The notes below the pieces were generated by a model. That model had not been told where the DNA came from. It saw only the letters and a list, made by a program, of their open reading frames with translations, and searched no databases. 64,000 bases of DNA from Saccharicrinis sp963677345. GTDB taxonomy: Bacteria; Bacteroidota; Bacteroidia; Bacteroidales; Marinilabiliaceae. Positions 39,675-48,747 of this stretch are shown piece after piece. Position numbers and translations under genes: made by a program. How positions within the stretch are numbered: position 1 is the stretch's first letter; the number at the start of each line of letters is the position of its first letter. The stretch is from NCBI GenBank assembly GCA_963677345.2, contig CAXXLC010000006.1:36069-100068 (forward strand), read 5' to 3'.

Positions 39675-42650
39675 CTACAACAACCTCTCTTCCAATTGAT
39701 CTTTCCAGATAATAAATCCCTTTTTGATATCTGAATAATCATGAAATATTCTACTAAAGTTATCCGGCTGATGCTCAATAAAGAATTGACGGCCTTTATT
39801 GCGGATAGTGTTTAAGTCTTTATTTATTGAGTTGAGACGTTCATTAAAATTGGATTTATCAATGTGCCAAATATAGGTGGCTTCTTCTGTATTTAGCGTT
39901 TCTGCCACTATGTGATATTTCCCTTCTCCTTTTAGCAGGAATACAAAGGAAAAGGGAGATAGAATAAATCTAATTTTTAGGATATTGGAAAGATGGTGCT
40001 TTAACAAGTATTTTATTTGTCTGTAATGTTTAACCGATTCATCTTTAAGCATCTCATTGATTAATTCTTCTTCAGAATTAAAAAGGTTGTTTCCTTCTTG
40101 AAGGTCAGTTAGATCAACAATATTTGGTTTATTGGGCTTTGATCCCAATATATTCTTGTTTAAGAATTGAAACTTAACACTGTCTATTATTTCTGAATTA
40201 ATTCGGTCAATATCTGTTGATGTGGCATCCTGGGCAATTAATCTACCGTCTATAAACTCAGCATAAATATCAGCTTCGATATTTTTGATATTTAACTGCT
40301 TGGAAAAATATGATTTTAGAATAGTGAATTCCGGTCTAATAGTATCATTGTCAATTGAGAATTCAATGAGTTCTCCTGTTTCTTTGTCAACATAGTTAAA
40401 AAGAACACAGCCATAATGAAATTCTAAATCATCGAATTTGAGTTTTACCTTTTCTCTTATTTCATTAACTGTAGGTTGGGGATCTTGTTGATTATCTATA
40501 TCATCAAATAGAGAACGTAGCTTTTCAAGCTTTCTATAATGCGCATTTCTTTTAAGGAACACCTTATTCAGGTACTCAATTTTATAATCCCTGTAATCAT
40601 AGATGGTTGGAGTTATTTCCGATCGTTGAACACGACCGATATACTGGATTAATTTACCTTTAAAGGAAAAAGGATAAGCAAGAAATAACCTGGAAACATT
40701 TTGAATGTCGCTTCCTTCGCCAAAAAATTGTCCGGTAGTTATTAAAACGTCATAATTACCGTCATTTAATACTTGCCATTTGTGATTCCTGGAAGTTATA
40801 GAATCCTCTCCACTTAGCGTAACTGTTTCGCATTGTTGTTTAAGGATCTGGTTTATGGTATTGATATGCTCTTTCCGTTCTGTAATAATAACACACTTGT
40901 TCCCATTGTTCAATTCAGCTTTAACATCGTTAATTATTAGAGTGTTCCTGGCTAAATCATGTATGAGAATTTGAGAGAGGGTTTCAAAGGGATCTGTCTT
41001 TGAATTAAAAGGAACATCAAGTTCTGTATTTTTAATAATTATTCTTGGTTGATGAGTATTATTAACCTCATTGAGTTCAACTTCACATATAGTAATGCCT
41101 AAATGAATGGATATTAGTTTATCCTCAGTATGCTTTCTAAAAGGTGTAGCGGTTAATCCATACAAATAACAGGTGTTTAATTTATTAATGGAGTCAGCAA
41201 ATGATTTTGCTGGAATGTGGTGGCATTCGTCAATTATGATTGTTCCGAAAGCATTTAATAAATCATTAGAGTCCTCTTTATCAAGTTTCTTTGCAAGAGA
41301 TTGAATCATTGCTACTGTTATTGCTTCTCCAATTTTTAATTTTCCTTGTCCGATAATGCCGATTTTGTGTTTAGGTATTCCAAGGAATGTTTGAATCCTA
41401 TCGATCCATTGATCTGCAATTTGCTTCCTATGTACCACAATTAATGCTGGTTGTTTCTTTTTTGAAATCAGTTTTAAACCAATAATGGTTTTACCACTAC
41501 CAGGAGGAGAAACAATGATTCCAAAGTCTTTTTTGGATGTAGCTTCAATGGCTTGTTTTTGGTGTTCTCTTAATTGAATATCACAAGTGTAGGATATTTC
41601 TTTGAGCTTATTTCGTTCGTCAATAAATTCAAAATCAATATCCTCCTTGTTACAAAAAGCAATTAGCTTTCCTGCCATGCCACGAGGGATTAATACTTTA
41701 TCATCACTTTCTTCGATAAAATTGAAATATCGGTCAATGTTATACGTACTCTTACCGATCTTTTTCTTTATAAAATACTCTGTATTTGTAATATTTAATT
41801 CCTCCTTTAAAAAGTTAATCAGATTCCTGTTTATGCCCGATCTGTTCAGAATGATTTTATTTCTTACAGTAATGATTAATTTGCCCTTAGTAACTTGTAT
41901 TGTTGATGGAACAGAAGCTTCTCTAAAGTTGTATTTTGATAATATTTGGTAGAATTTTTCAGAAGATAGACGTTTAACTATCTCTAAGAACTGCCACTGA
42001 TTTTGAAATGCATTAAAGCTTGATGTATCAATAAAGCAATTATTACCCTGTTCTAAAGTGAGTTTGTTAAATGGAAGAGCAATTAAATTGCCAAAACCTT
42101 TACCGGAAAGGTAATCCTGGTTAGGGAATAGCCTGTCAAAGCTTGAGTATTTATCAAATTCGGAAATAATACCACATTCTTTTAGTAAAGCTAAAAATAC
42201 TTTTCTTGTTTCGATAGCAGGTAGTGGTTTCTCGAAAAAGATCCAGACATGAGCACCTTTACCGGAACGTGAACGTTCTATGTATGCAGGAATGCTATTT
42301 TCATTACATTTTTTTTGAAAGAGTATGCATTCTTCCTTCCAGTTTTCTTTATCAAAATCAGCAACAATAAACCAAGAACTATTATCTTCCAAAAGAGGAT
42401 AGATGCCAATAAAATGTTTTCCTTCAAGATGTAGTTTAATTTCGTTGGATGTGAGGGTTTTTCTAACCTTGTCTTTAAAGTTTGACAGAGTACCACCGCT
42501 TATTTTATGTTGTTTGTAAATATAAGGATCGTAGCTGTATGCAGGCATATAACCTTTCTTACTTCCTTTCTCCCAACGGATAGCAAAGACATCTTTGCGA
42601 CATCTAAAGAGTTGTTGAATAAGTTCTATATGATGATCTATATTGCTCAT
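39675..42650 (-). CDS. Archaeo-eukaryotic primase-SF2 helicase fusion (TOTE-type conflict system)
   Basis: The first ~230 residues form an archaeo-eukaryotic primase domain, with I-V-A-D-F-D-K-E-N-W near residue 97 and I-E-R-S-R-S-G-K-G-A-H-V-W-I-F. A superfamily 2 helicase follows: Q-x-x-A-I-E-A-T, Walker A V-S-P-P-G-S-G-K-T near 380, I-I-D-E-C-H-H near 472, G-L-T-A-T-P and Y-I-G-R-V-Q-R as motif VI. The last ~250 residues are uncharacterised. The primase-helicase fusion is the hallmark protein of TOTE conflict systems, described by comparative genomics as defence-type, with no biochemistry that I recall. All motifs look intact, unlike the TPR-S1/CSD partner upstream. It points toward the IS982 element. 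Confidence 0.85.
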   Translation of the reverse strand: MSNIDHHIELIQQLFRCRKDVFAIRWEKGSKKGYMPAYSYDPYIYKQHKISGGTLSNFKDKVRKTLTSNEIKLHLEGKHFIGIYPLLEDNSSWFIVADFDKENWKEECILFQKKCNENSIPAYIERSRSGKGAHVWIFFEKPLPAIETRKVFLALLKECGIISEFDKYSSFDRLFPNQDYLSGKGFGNLIALPFNKLTLEQGNNCFIDTSSFNAFQNQWQFLEIVKRLSSEKFYQILSKYNFREASVPSTIQVTKGKLIITVRNKIILNRSGINRNLINFLKEELNITNTEYFIKKKIGKSTYNIDRYFNFIEESDDKVLIPRGMAGKLIAFCNKEDIDFEFIDERNKLKEISYTCDIQLREHQKQAIEATSKKDFGIIVSPPGSGKTIIGLKLISKKKQPALIVVHRKQIADQWIDRIQTFLGIPKHKIGIIGQGKLKIGEAITVAMIQSLAKKLDKEDSNDLLNAFGTIIIDECHHIPAKSFADSINKLNTCYLYGLTATPFRKHTEDKLISIHLGITICEVELNEVNNTHQPRIIIKNTELDVPFNSKTDPFETLSQILIHDLARNTLIINDVKAELNNGNKCVIITERKEHINTINQILKQQCETVTLSGEDSITSRNHKWQVLNDGNYDVLITTGQFFGEGSDIQNVSRLFLAYPFSFKGKLIQYIGRVQRSEITPTIYDYRDYKIEYLNKVFLKRNAHYRKLEKLRSLFDDIDNQQDPQPTVNEIREKVKLKFDDLEFHYGCVLFNYVDKETGELIEFSIDNDTIRPEFTILKSYFSKQLNIKNIEADIYAEFIDGRLIAQDATSTDIDRINSEIIDSVKFQFLNKNILGSKPNKPNIVDLTDLQEGNNLFNSEEELINEMLKDESVKHYRQIKYLLKHHLSNILKIRFILSPFSFVFLLKGEGKYHIVAETLNTEEATYIWHIDKSNFNERLNSINKDLNTIRNKGRQFFIEHQPDNFSRIFHDYSDIKKGFIIWKDQLEERLL

Positions 42651-42805
42651 TAAGTTTTAGATAGCTAATCAATACAAAGAAAATAATAATCTGATGAAAA
42701 TGTATTCTATTTGATTGTATTACTAACACAAACTTTCAGTTGAAATGCTCAGTACTCCAACTGATATAATCGAGTTAATATATGTTATTCTGTAATGTAG
42801 TGGTT

Positions 42806-42861
42806 AATATATTGGCTATATCATAAAATATAGCTATATTTGACTAATATATTAGCTATAT
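42806..42861. promoter_or_regulatory. Three GCTATAT palindrome-like operators ahead of the HTH/hipA pair
   Basis: The site AATATAGCTATATT (42827-42840) is a perfect 14-bp palindrome. Related sites, ATATTGGCTATAT ending at 42821 and ATATTAGCTATAT ending at 42861, flank it at 18 and 22 bp. The last one overlaps the ATG of the HTH gene. They are likely binding sites for that protein. Confidence 0.65.
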
Positions 42862-43135
42862 GTACTCAATTAATCCAACACCTCATGAAATAGGTAAGGA
42901 ACTGGCTAAACGCCACAAAGCCTTGCGTAAACAATTAAAGTTATCTCAATCAGATATGGCAGAAAGATCTGGTGTCTCTTTAGGTAGCTTAAAACGTTTT
43001 GAAACTACCGGACAAATATCTTTGGAATCATTGCTTAAGTTAGCTCACCTTCTTGATCGATTAGATGATTTTAAGTCAGTTTTTCAACCCAAAGAAGACT
43101 TAGGCAATATTGAGGATCTTTTTTCGACTAAATAG
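42860..43135 (+). CDS. HipB-like HTH regulator
   Basis: This 91-aa Cro/C1-type protein has helix-turn-helix R-K-Q-L-K-L-S-Q-S-D-M-A-E-R-S-G-V-S, followed by L-K-R-F-E-T-T-G-Q-I-S and L-L-K-L-A-H-L-L-D. A short acidic tail follows. It starts inside its own putative operator and is followed 17 bp later by a HipA kinase gene, so it is the antitoxin/repressor of that pair. It is distinct in sequence and operator from the hipB at 34134. Confidence 0.88.
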   Translation: MYSINPTPHEIGKELAKRHKALRKQLKLSQSDMAERSGVSLGSLKRFETTGQISLESLLKLAHLLDRLDDFKSVFQPKEDLGNIEDLFSTK

Positions 43136-43152
43136 TAGGTAAAGGAATTGTT

Positions 43153-44388
43153 ATGGAAAATATCAAAAATATTTTAGTGTCTTTGGAGCTTGAAGGCCAA
43201 AGTTATGAGGTAGGGGAAATGGTGAGGGATAATCGAACAATCTACTTTCGCTATAATGCTGATTTTTTGAAATGTGGTCTTAATATCTCACCAATTAAGC
43301 TGCCTTATAATAATGAAATCAATTCCGCCGGTTTAGAACCCTTTGATGGGCTGTATGGTGTGTTTAATGATTCGTTACCTGATGGTTGGGGAAGGTTGTT
43401 GTTAGATCGTTCCCTTGCATCGAAGGGAGTAAATATGCAAAATATAACTCCATTAGATCGTATGGCTTATGTTGGTGATAAGGGGATGGGAGCTTTGTGT
43501 TATAAACCAAAGTATGATGAAGATGTTGCAATTTCGTCTGAAATTGAACTGGATATGATAGCACAGGAAATGGATCATATTTTAAAAGGAAGCGATTCTG
43601 ATATAATTGAAGAGTTATTTACTTTAGGTGGTTCTTCCGGTGGAGCACGTCCTAAAATATTTGTTGGGTATAATAATGTCACCAAAGAATTAATGCATGG
43701 CCATCAAAAACTTGCAGAAGGTTTTGATGATTGGCTGATTAAATTTCCATCATCATCAGACCCTAAAGAGATTGCCAATATAGAATACGCTTACCATAAG
43801 ATGGCTTTAAAAGCCGGATTGGAGATGAGCGATTGTAAACTATTCACAGGGCGCTCGGGACAAACATATTTTGGTACAAAACGCTTTGACAGAATAAAAG
43901 AGAAAAGAATTCACATGCATACTGCAAGTGGATTGATGCATGATAATTTTAGAATGAGCACAATGGATTATGGTCATTTAATGGATTGTGCCTTTCAACT
44001 TGAAAAACATGTGAAAGCATACGAGAAAGTATTACGTCTGGCAGCTTTTAATGTGTTTGCTCACAATCGGGATGATCATAGTAAGAACTTCTCTTTTTTA
44101 ATGGATGTCAAAGGTAATTGGAGTTTCGCTCCTGTATATGATCTAACTTTTTCAAATTCAGCATATGGTTTTCACAGCACAATGGTTGCAGGAGAGAGTA
44201 AAAATCCGGGAAGGAAACATCTTTTAGAATTAGGAAAGCATTTTGGAATAAAGAAACCGGAGCTGATCTTGGAAGAAGTGCAAGATGCAGTTTTATATTG
44301 GGAATCAATAGCTAAAGAATGTGGTGTGTCACAAAATGCTATTATAACGATTCAAAAGGCAATTAATGGAGTGAATAAAATTAATTAA
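43153..44388 (+). CDS. hipA: HipA-family serine/threonine kinase toxin (single chain)
   Basis: This is a full-length HipA of 411 residues with both subdomains fused. The N subdomain shows L-E-P-F-D-G-L-Y-G-V-F-N-D-S-L-P-D-G-W-G. The kinase part has L-G-G-S-S-G-G-A-R-P-K near residue 158, W-L-I-K-F-P, the catalytic N-R-D-D-H-S-K-N-F near 305-313 and A-P-V-Y-D-L-T-F. HipA kinases inactivate glutamyl-tRNA synthetase or related targets and induce dormancy. All motifs are present. The island therefore carries two HipA-type toxins of different architecture. A perfect 20-bp hairpin follows the gene. Confidence 0.93.
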   Translation: MENIKNILVSLELEGQSYEVGEMVRDNRTIYFRYNADFLKCGLNISPIKLPYNNEINSAGLEPFDGLYGVFNDSLPDGWGRLLLDRSLASKGVNMQNITPLDRMAYVGDKGMGALCYKPKYDEDVAISSEIELDMIAQEMDHILKGSDSDIIEELFTLGGSSGGARPKIFVGYNNVTKELMHGHQKLAEGFDDWLIKFPSSSDPKEIANIEYAYHKMALKAGLEMSDCKLFTGRSGQTYFGTKRFDRIKEKRIHMHTASGLMHDNFRMSTMDYGHLMDCAFQLEKHVKAYEKVLRLAAFNVFAHNRDDHSKNFSFLMDVKGNWSFAPVYDLTFSNSAYGFHSTMVAGESKNPGRKHLLELGKHFGIKKPELILEEVQDAVLYWESIAKECGVSQNAIITIQKAINGVNKIN

Positions 44389-44418
44389 CGTCTTTTATTA
44401 GGATGAAATTTAAACATA

Positions 44419-44463
44419 AGTCTTAGAGTAAATATCGCGATATGCGATATTTACTCTAAGACT
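44419..44463. repeat. Perfect 20-bp inverted repeat between hipA and tRNA-Ser
   Basis: The arm 44419-44438 is exactly complementary to 44444-44463 around a 5-base loop. AT-rich DNA with a modest T run (CTTTTTATTTC) follows on the plus strand, so it may end the hipA transcript. The lack of any mismatch and its place beside a tRNA gene also make it a candidate recombination or boundary structure. Confidence 0.65.
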
Positions 44464-44494
44464 ATCTTTGCTTTTTATTTCAAAATATTGCGCA

Positions 44495-44530
44495 TTAAAA
44501 AACCCTGTAAGTGTTGACTTACAGGGTTTT
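44495..44530 (-). terminator. Rho-independent terminator of tRNA-Ser
   Basis: A perfect 14-bp stem (44499-44512 with 44517-44530) and a 4-base loop are followed on the minus strand by a T run. They lie 24 bp beyond the tRNA 3' end, the expected place for its terminator. Confidence 0.85.
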
Positions 44531-44554
44531 ACTTTAAATTGCTTTCGCTTTCAG

Positions 44555-44639
44555 CGGAGAGAGAGGGATTCGAACCCCCGGTACGTTGCCGCACAATGGT
44601 TTTCAAGACCACCGCATTCGACCACTCTGCCATCTCTCC
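44555..44639 (-). tRNA. tRNA-Ser (anticodon UGA)
   Basis: The minus strand folds into a class II tRNA. The acceptor stem GGAGAGA pairs with TCTCTCC, and the discriminator base is G, as in serine tRNAs. The anticodon stem-loop is GGTGGT-CTTGAAA-ACCATT with anticodon TGA. A long variable arm follows, and the T arm contains GGTTCGAATCC. CCA is not encoded. The 3' end faces the accessory region, the usual orientation for an integration target. Confidence 0.97.
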
Positions 44640-44810
44640 AAAATCTTTATATATAATCTGAAACCCTTGTTTTTAGTAGTATTTCAGTATGTATCTCTTT
44701 TGATAACGGCGGCAAATGTAGAGTATTTTTTTAAACTACAAAAATAATTTAAAAGAAAATTTGTGTGTTTTTTTCTATTGCTGGTTTTTCTGTTGTTGCA
44801 TAACTATTTC

Positions 44811-45059
44811 CTATTTCCGTAATGCAATAAAGCACAGTGCTTTCTTTATCATATAGATTATAATTCTTATAAAAGCAATAAAAAAATATAGCACAAAACT
44901 TACTGTAAAAACATACATTAATGAGGAGTAAAGTTCTTTCCAGGGGGTGTTGTAGGATATAATTGAATAGATGTTTCCTATATAGGTAATGGTAAAAACA
45001 ATACTTAGGATGATCAGTTCCTTTTTTATATTTTTTGCTGTGATAATAATGTTTTGCAT
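44811..45059 (-). CDS. Small membrane protein (82 aa)
   Basis: Two hydrophobic helices, about residues 14-34 and 44-72, are separated by a short polar loop (Y-N-T-P-W-K-E). The tail is basic. The family is not recognised. It starts 10 bp after the stop codon of the Gfo/Idh/MocA gene on the same strand, so it may be the last gene of the sugar operon. The call rests on length, hydrophobic pattern and position. Confidence 0.55.
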   Translation of the reverse strand: MQNIIITAKNIKKELIILSIVFTITYIGNIYSIISYNTPWKELYSSLMYVFTVSFVLYFFIAFIRIIIYMIKKALCFIALRK

Positions 45060-45069
45060 AAGTCTACTT

Positions 45070-46344
45070 TTAAATTAAATATTTTTCAGGACAAGTAATT
45101 TTTGTTCCGGATTCAATGGCCTGTTCACCTAATAGGGTCCAGATACTGGTATTATATCCTTCTTTGAGTATCCATTCAGGTGCACTGTTCTTTTGGATGC
45201 ATTTAATGAAATGAACTAATTCTTCAGCCGTTCCATCACCCTTTTGCTTGTTTGTAATTATTGTTTCGCCTTCGTATTTAACAGCGGTTTCCGGAACCCA
45301 ACTGGCACCCCCAATCTGGGCATCTCTAAATACATCTTTCTCTATATCATTGATTAATTGGAGTATTCCGGGTGCCTGGGGTGGATTTTCTGAGTAAAAC
45401 TTATTGGTTTCCAGTTCCATTGCACCTTTGCTACCCAGTATATGTTCCTGGCAACCATACTTCTTATTGCAGTTTAATGAATCGTAAACAAACTGGGTTC
45501 CATCGGGATACGAATAAATTAATGCAATATTATCATCAACCTGCCTTCCATCTTTCCAATACCGGATACTGCCTGTTCCCATTACTGAAGTTGGGTTTTG
45601 TTTTAATGCCCAATTGGCTATCTGTAACTGGTGCGACATTAGCTCTGTCAATAATCCGGCAGAATATTCCTTATACAATCTCCAGTTAATTTTTTTCTCC
45701 AGATATAGTTTGTTTTTCGGCACAGGCCTTCTCCAATCGTTATTCCTATGCCAGTAAGCCCTGATCTGACCAATTTCCCCAAGCTTACCATTGTGAATCT
45801 GATGTATCGCACTGGTATACACCTTACTAAATATACGCTGATGCCCTATGAGTAAAATAGACCCGGTTTTTATGTGGGTATCGTACATGGCTTTGGTATC
45901 GTCAAGTGTACGTGCCATGGCTTTTTCGCATAGTACATGGATTCCTGCATTCATACAGTCAATTGAGATATGGGCATGGGCAAATAGGGGAGTGGCAACA
46001 ACAACTCCGTCAAGAGCTATATTTTTAACCATCTTTTGATGACTTAAAAATATTTTTGGAACAGGCCTTCCATATTCCTTGAATATCTCTAATGCAGCAT
46101 CAATACTGGGCTGGTAATTATCACATATGGCAACTACTTCATAATCAGATGAAATTTGTTGATCAAATAATAATCTTAAAAGGTGTTGTCCGCGACCACC
46201 TACACCAATATATCCTAATTTTACTTTTTTTCCATTGGTTAATGAGGCCAATGTGTTGTTTATGGGAGATAAGGCCAAAGCTGCTCCAGCACTTGCCAAT
46301 ACCGATCTTTTTAAAAATTCTCTTCTGCCTTCTTTTTGAGCCAT
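45070..46344 (-). CDS. Gfo/Idh/MocA-family oxidoreductase, exported by Tat
   Basis: The start M-A-Q-K-E-G is chosen because it exposes a twin-arginine signal (R-R-E-F-L-K-R-S, then A-S-A-G-A-A-L-A-L); the frame opens 27 codons earlier at a TTG. The Rossmann motif is L-G-Y-I-G-V-G-G-R-G, the dinucleotide-domain strand is V-V-A-T-P and the catalytic region is V-L-C-E-K-A-M-A with the conserved E-K. Such periplasmic enzymes oxidise or reduce sugar hydroxyls, often at C3, with a tightly bound NAD(P). The stop of apbE lies only 4 bp upstream, so the two are co-transcribed. The substrate is unknown. Confidence 0.85.
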   Translation of the reverse strand: MAQKEGRREFLKRSVLASAGAALALSPINNTLASLTNGKKVKLGYIGVGGRGQHLLRLLFDQQISSDYEVVAICDNYQPSIDAALEIFKEYGRPVPKIFLSHQKMVKNIALDGVVVATPLFAHAHISIDCMNAGIHVLCEKAMARTLDDTKAMYDTHIKTGSILLIGHQRIFSKVYTSAIHQIHNGKLGEIGQIRAYWHRNNDWRRPVPKNKLYLEKKINWRLYKEYSAGLLTELMSHQLQIANWALKQNPTSVMGTGSIRYWKDGRQVDDNIALIYSYPDGTQFVYDSLNCNKKYGCQEHILGSKGAMELETNKFYSENPPQAPGILQLINDIEKDVFRDAQIGGASWVPETAVKYEGETIITNKQKGDGTAEELVHFIKCIQKNSAPEWILKEGYNTSIWTLLGEQAIESGTKITCPEKYLI

Positions 46345-46348
46345 TTTG

Positions 46349-47137
46349 TTAACTTTTACTGTATAATACTTTTTCCGGGTTAAAGCTTTTAATGATTTGT
46401 TGATGGAGGTTCTGGGGTGCTGCAATCAGGGCTGTGGATAATACTTCTGCCGCAATTGGGTCATTATTTACAATGCACACCCCCCTTGAATCTGAAACCA
46501 GTTTGCCCGATTCAGGATTGATAATGTGCGGAGTGTTGTTGTGCAGTCCGCTTATTGAAACCATATGGTTATTAAGCTTTAATGATTCACCAAAATTGTG
46601 TTGGTCTTGAAATGAAAAGGGCCAATATGATCCATGGGGATGTTTCCCCCGGGTTAAAACAGAGCTTTCTCCAAAACTTATTATGGCATTTTCTATGTTG
46701 TAGGCATTAAGGATTAGTTCAATATGTTTTAGTGCAATCCCTTTTCCTATTCCTCCAAAATCAAGTTTTACATTTGGGTATAGATATTTTATGGTATTTG
46801 AATGAGAACGGACTTCAATTAGGTCATGAAGCTCCATTCCCTGATTGTTCAGGAAACCTATGTTGAAATATCCTGTTGTTTTTACTGAGTATTCCAGACA
46901 TTGGTTGATGCTTTTTAGTAATGTGTTGCTAAGTTTTGTGTAATTGTTATATGCTGTATAGTTAAGCTTGTATAATTCCGACTTATTATCAAACCTGCTA
47001 TAAATGAGCTCCAATGCCTTAATTGTTGTGTGTATTTTATTATCAACCTGAGCATAATAACTTTCTTCACATCCCCATAAAATAATGTCCAAACGTGTGT
47101 TCATTGCAAAATGCGAACTATGGTAAAAATTTTTCAT
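46349..47137 (-). CDS. apbE: ApbE-like FAD:protein FMN transferase
   Basis: This 262-aa protein has the ApbE marks: S-S-H-F-A-M-N-T-R-L-D at the start, V-K-L-D-F-G-G-I-G-K-G-I-A-L-K in the centre (Mg/FAD region) and T-P-H-I-I-N-P-E-S-G-K. No lipoprotein signal is visible, unlike many ApbE proteins, so it may act in the cytoplasm. The final motif A-A-E-V-L-S-T-A-L is degenerate relative to the usual A-D-A-L/W-S-T-A. ApbE attaches FMN to threonine in flavoprotein targets; no target protein is encoded nearby. It sits in a sugar oxidoreductase operon, an odd place for it. Confidence 0.85.
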   Translation of the reverse strand: MKNFYHSSHFAMNTRLDIILWGCEESYYAQVDNKIHTTIKALELIYSRFDNKSELYKLNYTAYNNYTKLSNTLLKSINQCLEYSVKTTGYFNIGFLNNQGMELHDLIEVRSHSNTIKYLYPNVKLDFGGIGKGIALKHIELILNAYNIENAIISFGESSVLTRGKHPHGSYWPFSFQDQHNFGESLKLNNHMVSISGLHNNTPHIINPESGKLVSDSRGVCIVNNDPIAAEVLSTALIAAPQNLHQQIIKSFNPEKVLYSKS

Positions 47138-47397
47138 GCTATTTGTTGATATTAAGTAATTCCAATCAAGGTTAATCCCCTAAAGTAAACCTTGTTTTTA
47201 TACTCACCCGACCAGGTCAGAGGTGAAGCGTGTATGCGAAGCTGTAAAACTTCTACTTCTACCAGATTCTGATAATTACTGAATTTAGTGGTGTGTAACT
47301 ATGACTAGTTGAGAGGGATAGAGATACCAGACCATAAGTACTAAGTATGTTTATTGTAATGGTCTGGTATCCCTTATCTAAAGTCTCAAATCTCAGT
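47138..47397. other. Spacer between apbE and the upstream oxidoreductase
   Basis: No gene, repeat or hairpin strong enough to name is visible. It separates two same-strand pairs and probably holds the promoter of the apbE-oxidoreductase pair. Confidence 0.4.
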
Positions 47398-48726
47398 CTA
47401 TAGTTTTATTTCCCACCCTTTTTCATATTCTCTTTTCCACATACTGGTGGCTTTTTTGTTGTTAACTACTTTACCTGTTTTAGGATCAATAATTAAACTT
47501 TCTTTTAAATCCTGCGCCATGTTACCCAAATGACATAAGTGTGTTGAAATAGCCGCATTATCAATTGGAGCGTTAAGCTTTGCATTATCCCTGATAGCAC
47601 TTACAAAATTTCTCATATGAGTAACCGTTAGTCCGTCAAAACCGCGCGTGTCAGAAGTGTTGTTAGAAGTTCCCTGATCTTCTTCTAAATCCTGTTTAAT
47701 ATTATTTCCCTCCAGGTCAAATAGTTCATATTTAGAGCGGTCGAGCAAAATAGTCCCTTTAGTACCAAAAATGGTAACCCCTCTTCCTCCGGATGGCTTA
47801 TAGGCATTACAACTTCTGCCTTCCCAGGTAATTGTTTTGCCTCCGGCAAACTCGTAACTGGCTGTTTGAGTATCAAACCATTCCCAGTCATCGCCTTTAT
47901 GATGCAAACGGCCTCCTGTGCTTACTACCCTGGTAGGATAGTCTACTCCTAAAGCCCAACGGCATATATCAATTTCGTGGGTTCCGTTGTTGTGTATTTC
48001 TCCGGTACCCCATGTCCTGAACCAATGCCAGTTATACGGATGGATGTTATCCCTGTAATCCTCTCGTGGAGCAGGGCCTTGCCATAAATCCCAGTCAAGA
48101 AAATCAGGGACATTGATAATTTTTCCCTTGCCTATTGGTCTTCGGGCATTTGCATAAAAAGCTTTTGCTGCATATACATCGCCAATGATGCCTTCCTTTA
48201 TTTCTTTAATTGCCAATGCCGATGACACAGAAGAGCGTTGTTGATTGCCCATCTGAACCACCCTCTTGTATTTCTTTTGGGCCAAAACAATCATTTCATT
48301 CTCATATAAATTATGGCTGCAGGGTTTTTCCACATATACATGTTTGCCGGCCTGCATGGCCATGATAGCCATTGGAGCATGCCAATGTTCGGGTGTGGCT
48401 ATGATTACCGCATCAACATCTTTGTTTTCAAGAATTTTCCTAAAGTCTTTTTCCAATTCCGGAGTGTATCCAATATTGTCTTTGCAATAAGTTTTAAATT
48501 TATTCAGGTTATTGCTGTCTACATCACATATGTATGAGATCCTGGCATTTTTAACTTTGGCAACAGCCTGAGCCAACGCGTAGGAGCGTCCACCGGTACC
48601 TAAAATTGCAATATTTACTGAACTATTAGCACCAAGGATGGCACCATATGATTTTGTGGAACTTAAAAGTGACACACCTGCTGTACCTACAGCTATATTT
48701 CGTATAAAATTTCTTCTTGTTACCAT
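47398..48726 (-). CDS. Gfo/Idh/MocA-family oxidoreductase, exported by Tat
   Basis: The protein begins M-V-T-R-R-N-F-I-R-N, a twin-arginine signal, followed by the Rossmann motif I-A-I-L-G-T-G-G-R-S. The E-K-P motif is V-Y-V-E-K-P-C-S, and the C-terminal domain has G-E-I-H-N-N-G-T-H-E-I-D-I-C-R-W, the conserved H-x-x-D region. It is a second, only distantly similar enzyme of the same superfamily as the gene at 45070. A DUF1080 gene lies 21 bp upstream on the same strand, which suggests a periplasmic 3-keto-glycoside pathway: the oxidoreductase makes the 3-keto sugar and the DUF1080 protein cleaves it. Confidence 0.88.
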   Translation of the reverse strand: MVTRRNFIRNIAVGTAGVSLLSSTKSYGAILGANSSVNIAILGTGGRSYALAQAVAKVKNARISYICDVDSNNLNKFKTYCKDNIGYTPELEKDFRKILENKDVDAVIIATPEHWHAPMAIMAMQAGKHVYVEKPCSHNLYENEMIVLAQKKYKRVVQMGNQQRSSVSSALAIKEIKEGIIGDVYAAKAFYANARRPIGKGKIINVPDFLDWDLWQGPAPREDYRDNIHPYNWHWFRTWGTGEIHNNGTHEIDICRWALGVDYPTRVVSTGGRLHHKGDDWEWFDTQTASYEFAGGKTITWEGRSCNAYKPSGGRGVTIFGTKGTILLDRSKYELFDLEGNNIKQDLEEDQGTSNNTSDTRGFDGLTVTHMRNFVSAIRDNAKLNAPIDNAAISTHLCHLGNMAQDLKESLIIDPKTGKVVNNKKATSMWKREYEKGWEIKL

Positions 48727-48747
48727 GTTTTAAGGATTGTAAGAGCT

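Noticed and set aside
46345..46425. 27-residue N-terminal extension of the Gfo/Idh/MocA protein from a TTG
   Set aside because: It would bury the twin-arginine signal and lies inside the 3' end of apbE.
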